From NCBI GenBank assembly GCA_050184225.1, contig JBFXAN010000153.1, positions 1 through 15,642 on the forward strand: a stretch of 15,642 nt of DNA, given 5' to 3'. A program made the translations under genes and the position numbers. The notes below the pieces were generated by a model. It was given only the letters and a program-made list of their open reading frames with translations. It was not told the origin of the DNA and made no database searches. Each line of letters starts with the position of its first letter. Positions within the stretch are counted from its first letter, which is position 1. Of the stretch, positions 13,937-15,642 are shown one piece after another. Source of the DNA: JBFXAN01 sp050184225. Its GTDB lineage: Bacteria; Chloroflexota; Dehalococcoidia; CAUJGQ01.

Positions 13937-14914
13937 CTATGCGGGCTCAGCATACTTCTCCTGATTCTCGTTACAGTGCTTTTCGACCTCAGAGATCCAC
14001 GAATCGTACCAGTACCACGTCCCTTCCACTTGAATGCCGTAGCCTTTGCCATTCGCCCTCGCATTGCGCTCCTTCCACAGCTTTGTGTGGTGATGCATAT
14101 TGAAGCGCACATATCCCCTCTCTCTCATACGCGCGATGATCGATTTTGGTAGGTACTTCGGTCGGTCGGTGTGCTTTGTCGCCCAGTATTCTTTGTTGAT
14201 CACCTGGCCGATCTCTGAAGAGGGATTGACAAACTCAATCACGCGATCTGCTTGGCCTGGGTGGTTCACCAACCGTCTCGTGAACAGGATGCGGTACTCA
14301 TACCGTGGCGAGTTGAAATCCTCCTCGCTCAAGCCTGCCTCGAAGTCACGGATGAAGTTCGCGAGCGGAGCCGATACCGCAGACGCCACCGGTTCACCCT
14401 CAGGTGCCAGCGAAATATCGAGGAACTGTAACGCCAGTGAAAGCTTCGGCGCCACACTCCGTCCTTCGCCAAACAGCGTCGTCAGCCAGAATTCGTAATT
14501 GAGGCAGCATGCCTGAAACTTGCTCCCCACGTATGCTTCAAGGCCGGGCGGTTGGTGATGTTCAATCTCGTGTCGCAACTCGATCAGGAATCGTAGGTTC
14601 TGCCGCGTGGCAGAGTCGAGCGGACAAGCCCGCTCGTTCAGGCACCGCTCGAGCTCCCAATACTTGTACGCTCCGCTACGCACGCGCTCGAACCGCCGGC
14701 GTGTGCCCACAATCTTGAAGTACCGGTATTCAATCCTCTCCCTCCGGTAATGTGCATGGAGGAGGTACGTCCATGCGATCACCATCATCACGATGAACGC
14801 CTCTGCCTTGAAGACCGTTAGTGGGTTGTTGTACGCCTGTACCGCGTTTAGGGCAGCTTCACGCGACTTCGCGAGCAGCAGAGCCTGAACCGACGCAACG
14901 CGCTTCTTCGCCAC
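13937..14914 (-). CDS. DUF3644-like protein with HEPN-type motif
   Basis: A 325-residue protein. The N-terminal part, with YNNPLTVFKAEAFIVMMVIA then WTYLLHAHYR, and the motif ELRHEIEHH (R114-x4-H119) match my memory of the DUF3644 family, whose R-x4-H resembles HEPN RNases. A middle helical region follows. The C-terminal 80 residues, with YLPKSIIARMRERGYVRF and MHHHTKLW, may be a winged-helix or DNA-binding part; this is inference. The start ATG 14914 has a good GGGAGG ribosome site. The upstream gene on the same strand is a DNA methyltransferase, suggesting a restriction- or defence-type cassette. The family name needs a profile search. Confidence 0.75.
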   Translation of the reverse strand: MAKKRVASVQALLLAKSREAALNAVQAYNNPLTVFKAEAFIVMMVIAWTYLLHAHYRRERIEYRYFKIVGTRRRFERVRSGAYKYWELERCLNERACPLDSATRQNLRFLIELRHEIEHHQPPGLEAYVGSKFQACCLNYEFWLTTLFGEGRSVAPKLSLALQFLDISLAPEGEPVASAVSAPLANFIRDFEAGLSEEDFNSPRYEYRILFTRRLVNHPGQADRVIEFVNPSSEIGQVINKEYWATKHTDRPKYLPKSIIARMRERGYVRFNMHHHTKLWKERNARANGKGYGIQVEGTWYWYDSWISEVEKHCNENQEKYAEPA

Positions 14915-14964
14915 GGCAGATCCTCCCTGTCCCGAGCGTGTACCTACTTTCCCCTGCCATAGCG

Positions 14965-14993
14965 CGTAAACGTGTTCGCAGCCCGCCTGTCAA
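14965..14993 (-). promoter_or_regulatory. Possible promoter of the DUF3644-like gene
   Basis: On the minus strand a perfect -35 box TTGACA (14993-14988) is followed after 17 bp by TTTACG (14970-14965), a weak -10 match of 3 of 6. It lies 50 bp upstream of ATG 14914 within the 188-bp gap after the methyltransferase. It suggests the gene can be transcribed apart from the methyltransferase. Confidence 0.35.
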
Positions 14994-15102
14994 TACGAAT
15001 CTGCCGCCAGCCTTCCCCTCTGGGGGCTTTAGATTCCTGTGCTGAGGTCAGTAACCAGCCTTCCCAGCAGAGGAGTACCCCGCGCAGCGCCATCACGGCT
15101 GC

Positions 15103-15642
15103 TCATGCATGCCCCTTCCACGTTGCCCACACATCGTATTCTTGGAGCGCCTGTCCTGTTGGTCGGAGAATCTGGCGTGCCTGTCGGCGCCCTAATGAAG
15201 CTGTCCCTGCTGATGTTAGACCTGTGATGGTCCAACCGGTATGTTCAAGTGAGCACACAAGCAGTTCAAGCGGATCTGCCTTTCGGTCGTTAATGCCGCC
15301 GAATCGGACAACAAGATTCGCATCTGATTCGCAAATGGATCCGACATTGACCCATACCTGTTTCAGCTGAGCGATGAACTCTCTTGGGCTCGAATGTGCA
15401 ATCTGACCAATATTCGAATAATCCACCTCTGATGTACCGCCGACAAACCATGATCTTAACCATTGATCTGGTATATAAGTCCGCATGCCATAGTATGGCG
15501 GCGACGTGATAACCCATCGCACTCGCGCATGTTCGTGAAACTGACGAAAGACCTCGCATTCACGGCTATCTCCGAGAACTGCCACGCCACGACCGCGCGT
15601 CTGCTCTTGGCCATAGTAGCGATGCGCTCGCTGCTCGATTAT
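15103..15642 (-). CDS. Amino-DNA-methyltransferase (N4/N6 type), 3' part; 5' end beyond window
   Basis: About 179 residues are visible, open to the window edge and ending at TGA 15105-15103. The catalytic motif IV is TSPPYYGMRTY, the S/T-P-P-Y form common in N4-cytosine and some N6-adenine methyltransferases, preceded by VAVLGDSREC. A FGGINDRKADPLELL segment lies further on and the C-terminus ends with YDVWATWKGHA. It transfers a methyl group from S-adenosylmethionine to an exocyclic amino group in DNA. The in-frame GTG at 15585 is unlikely to be the true start because coding continues upstream (YYGQEQTRGRG). The target-recognition region and probably other motifs lie outside. It is followed by the DUF3644-like gene on the same strand. 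Confidence 0.85.
   Translation of the reverse strand: MIEQRAHRYYGQEQTRGRGVAVLGDSRECEVFRQFHEHARVRWVITSPPYYGMRTYIPDQWLRSWFVGGTSEVDYSNIGQIAHSSPREFIAQLKQVWVNVGSICESDANLVVRFGGINDRKADPLELLVCSLEHTGWTITGLTSAGTASLGRRQARQILRPTGQALQEYDVWATWKGHA

Noticed and set aside
15007..15065. Direct repeat CCAGCCTTCCC at 15007-15017 and 15055-15065, with a small CCCC-TCT-GGGG hairpin
   Set aside because: Only 11 bp, two copies, short stem and no U-tract; not enough to call a terminator or attachment site.

Overview
The window is GC-rich, densely coded bacterial DNA. Gene content and order (obg followed by nadD, ispF, a CopD-like membrane protein, an ECF sigma/anti-sigma pair, long flavin-dependent LLM-family oxidoreductases) suggest a Chloroflexota genome, perhaps Thermomicrobia/Sphaerobacter-like. 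This is an inference from style and content; no search was run.

Layout. 1-3046 (+): the 3' part of obg, then nadD, a small cupin, an acidic membrane-anchored protein of unknown function, and ispF. 3079-3755 (-): a type II toxin-antitoxin pair, AbrB-like antitoxin then PIN-domain toxin. 3854-4534 (+): a secreted SH3-domain protein. 4627-5136 (-): a four-helix CopD-like membrane protein. 5379-9094 (+): an alpha/beta-hydrolase-fold protein with an apparent frameshift, an AHL-lactonase-like metallo-beta-lactamase, an LLM flavin-dependent oxidoreductase and an FmdB-type zinc-ribbon protein. 9239-10782 (-): an AT-richer two-gene operon of a DUF262 (ParB-like, DGQQR) protein and a HEPN protein. 10831-11928 (-): ychF. 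12015-13762 (+): an ECF sigma factor and its membrane anti-sigma factor. 13937-15642 (-): a DUF3644-like protein with a HEPN-type R-x4-H motif, and the 3' part of an amino-DNA-methyltransferase gene that runs off the window.

The best candidate for an undescribed system is the translationally coupled DUF262-HEPN pair. It joins the NTP-binding/nuclease-like DUF262 fold of GmrSD and SspE to a separate predicted HEPN RNase, with no DUF1524/HNH part. A second putative HEPN gene beside a methyltransferase sits about 3 kb away, so this stretch looks like defence or conflict genes set among housekeeping genes.

Two inverted-repeat elements have the same design: tandem 7-bp units facing a complementary array across a 40-90 nt spacer. 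One, with GGCAATC/GGCAATG units, covers the start of nadD. The other, with GTTAGCC units, sits just before the LLM gene. Other oddities are a C7 tract separating the start of the hydrolase gene from its body, loss of the nucleophile Ser in that hydrolase, and loss of one PIN-domain acidic residue in the toxin.
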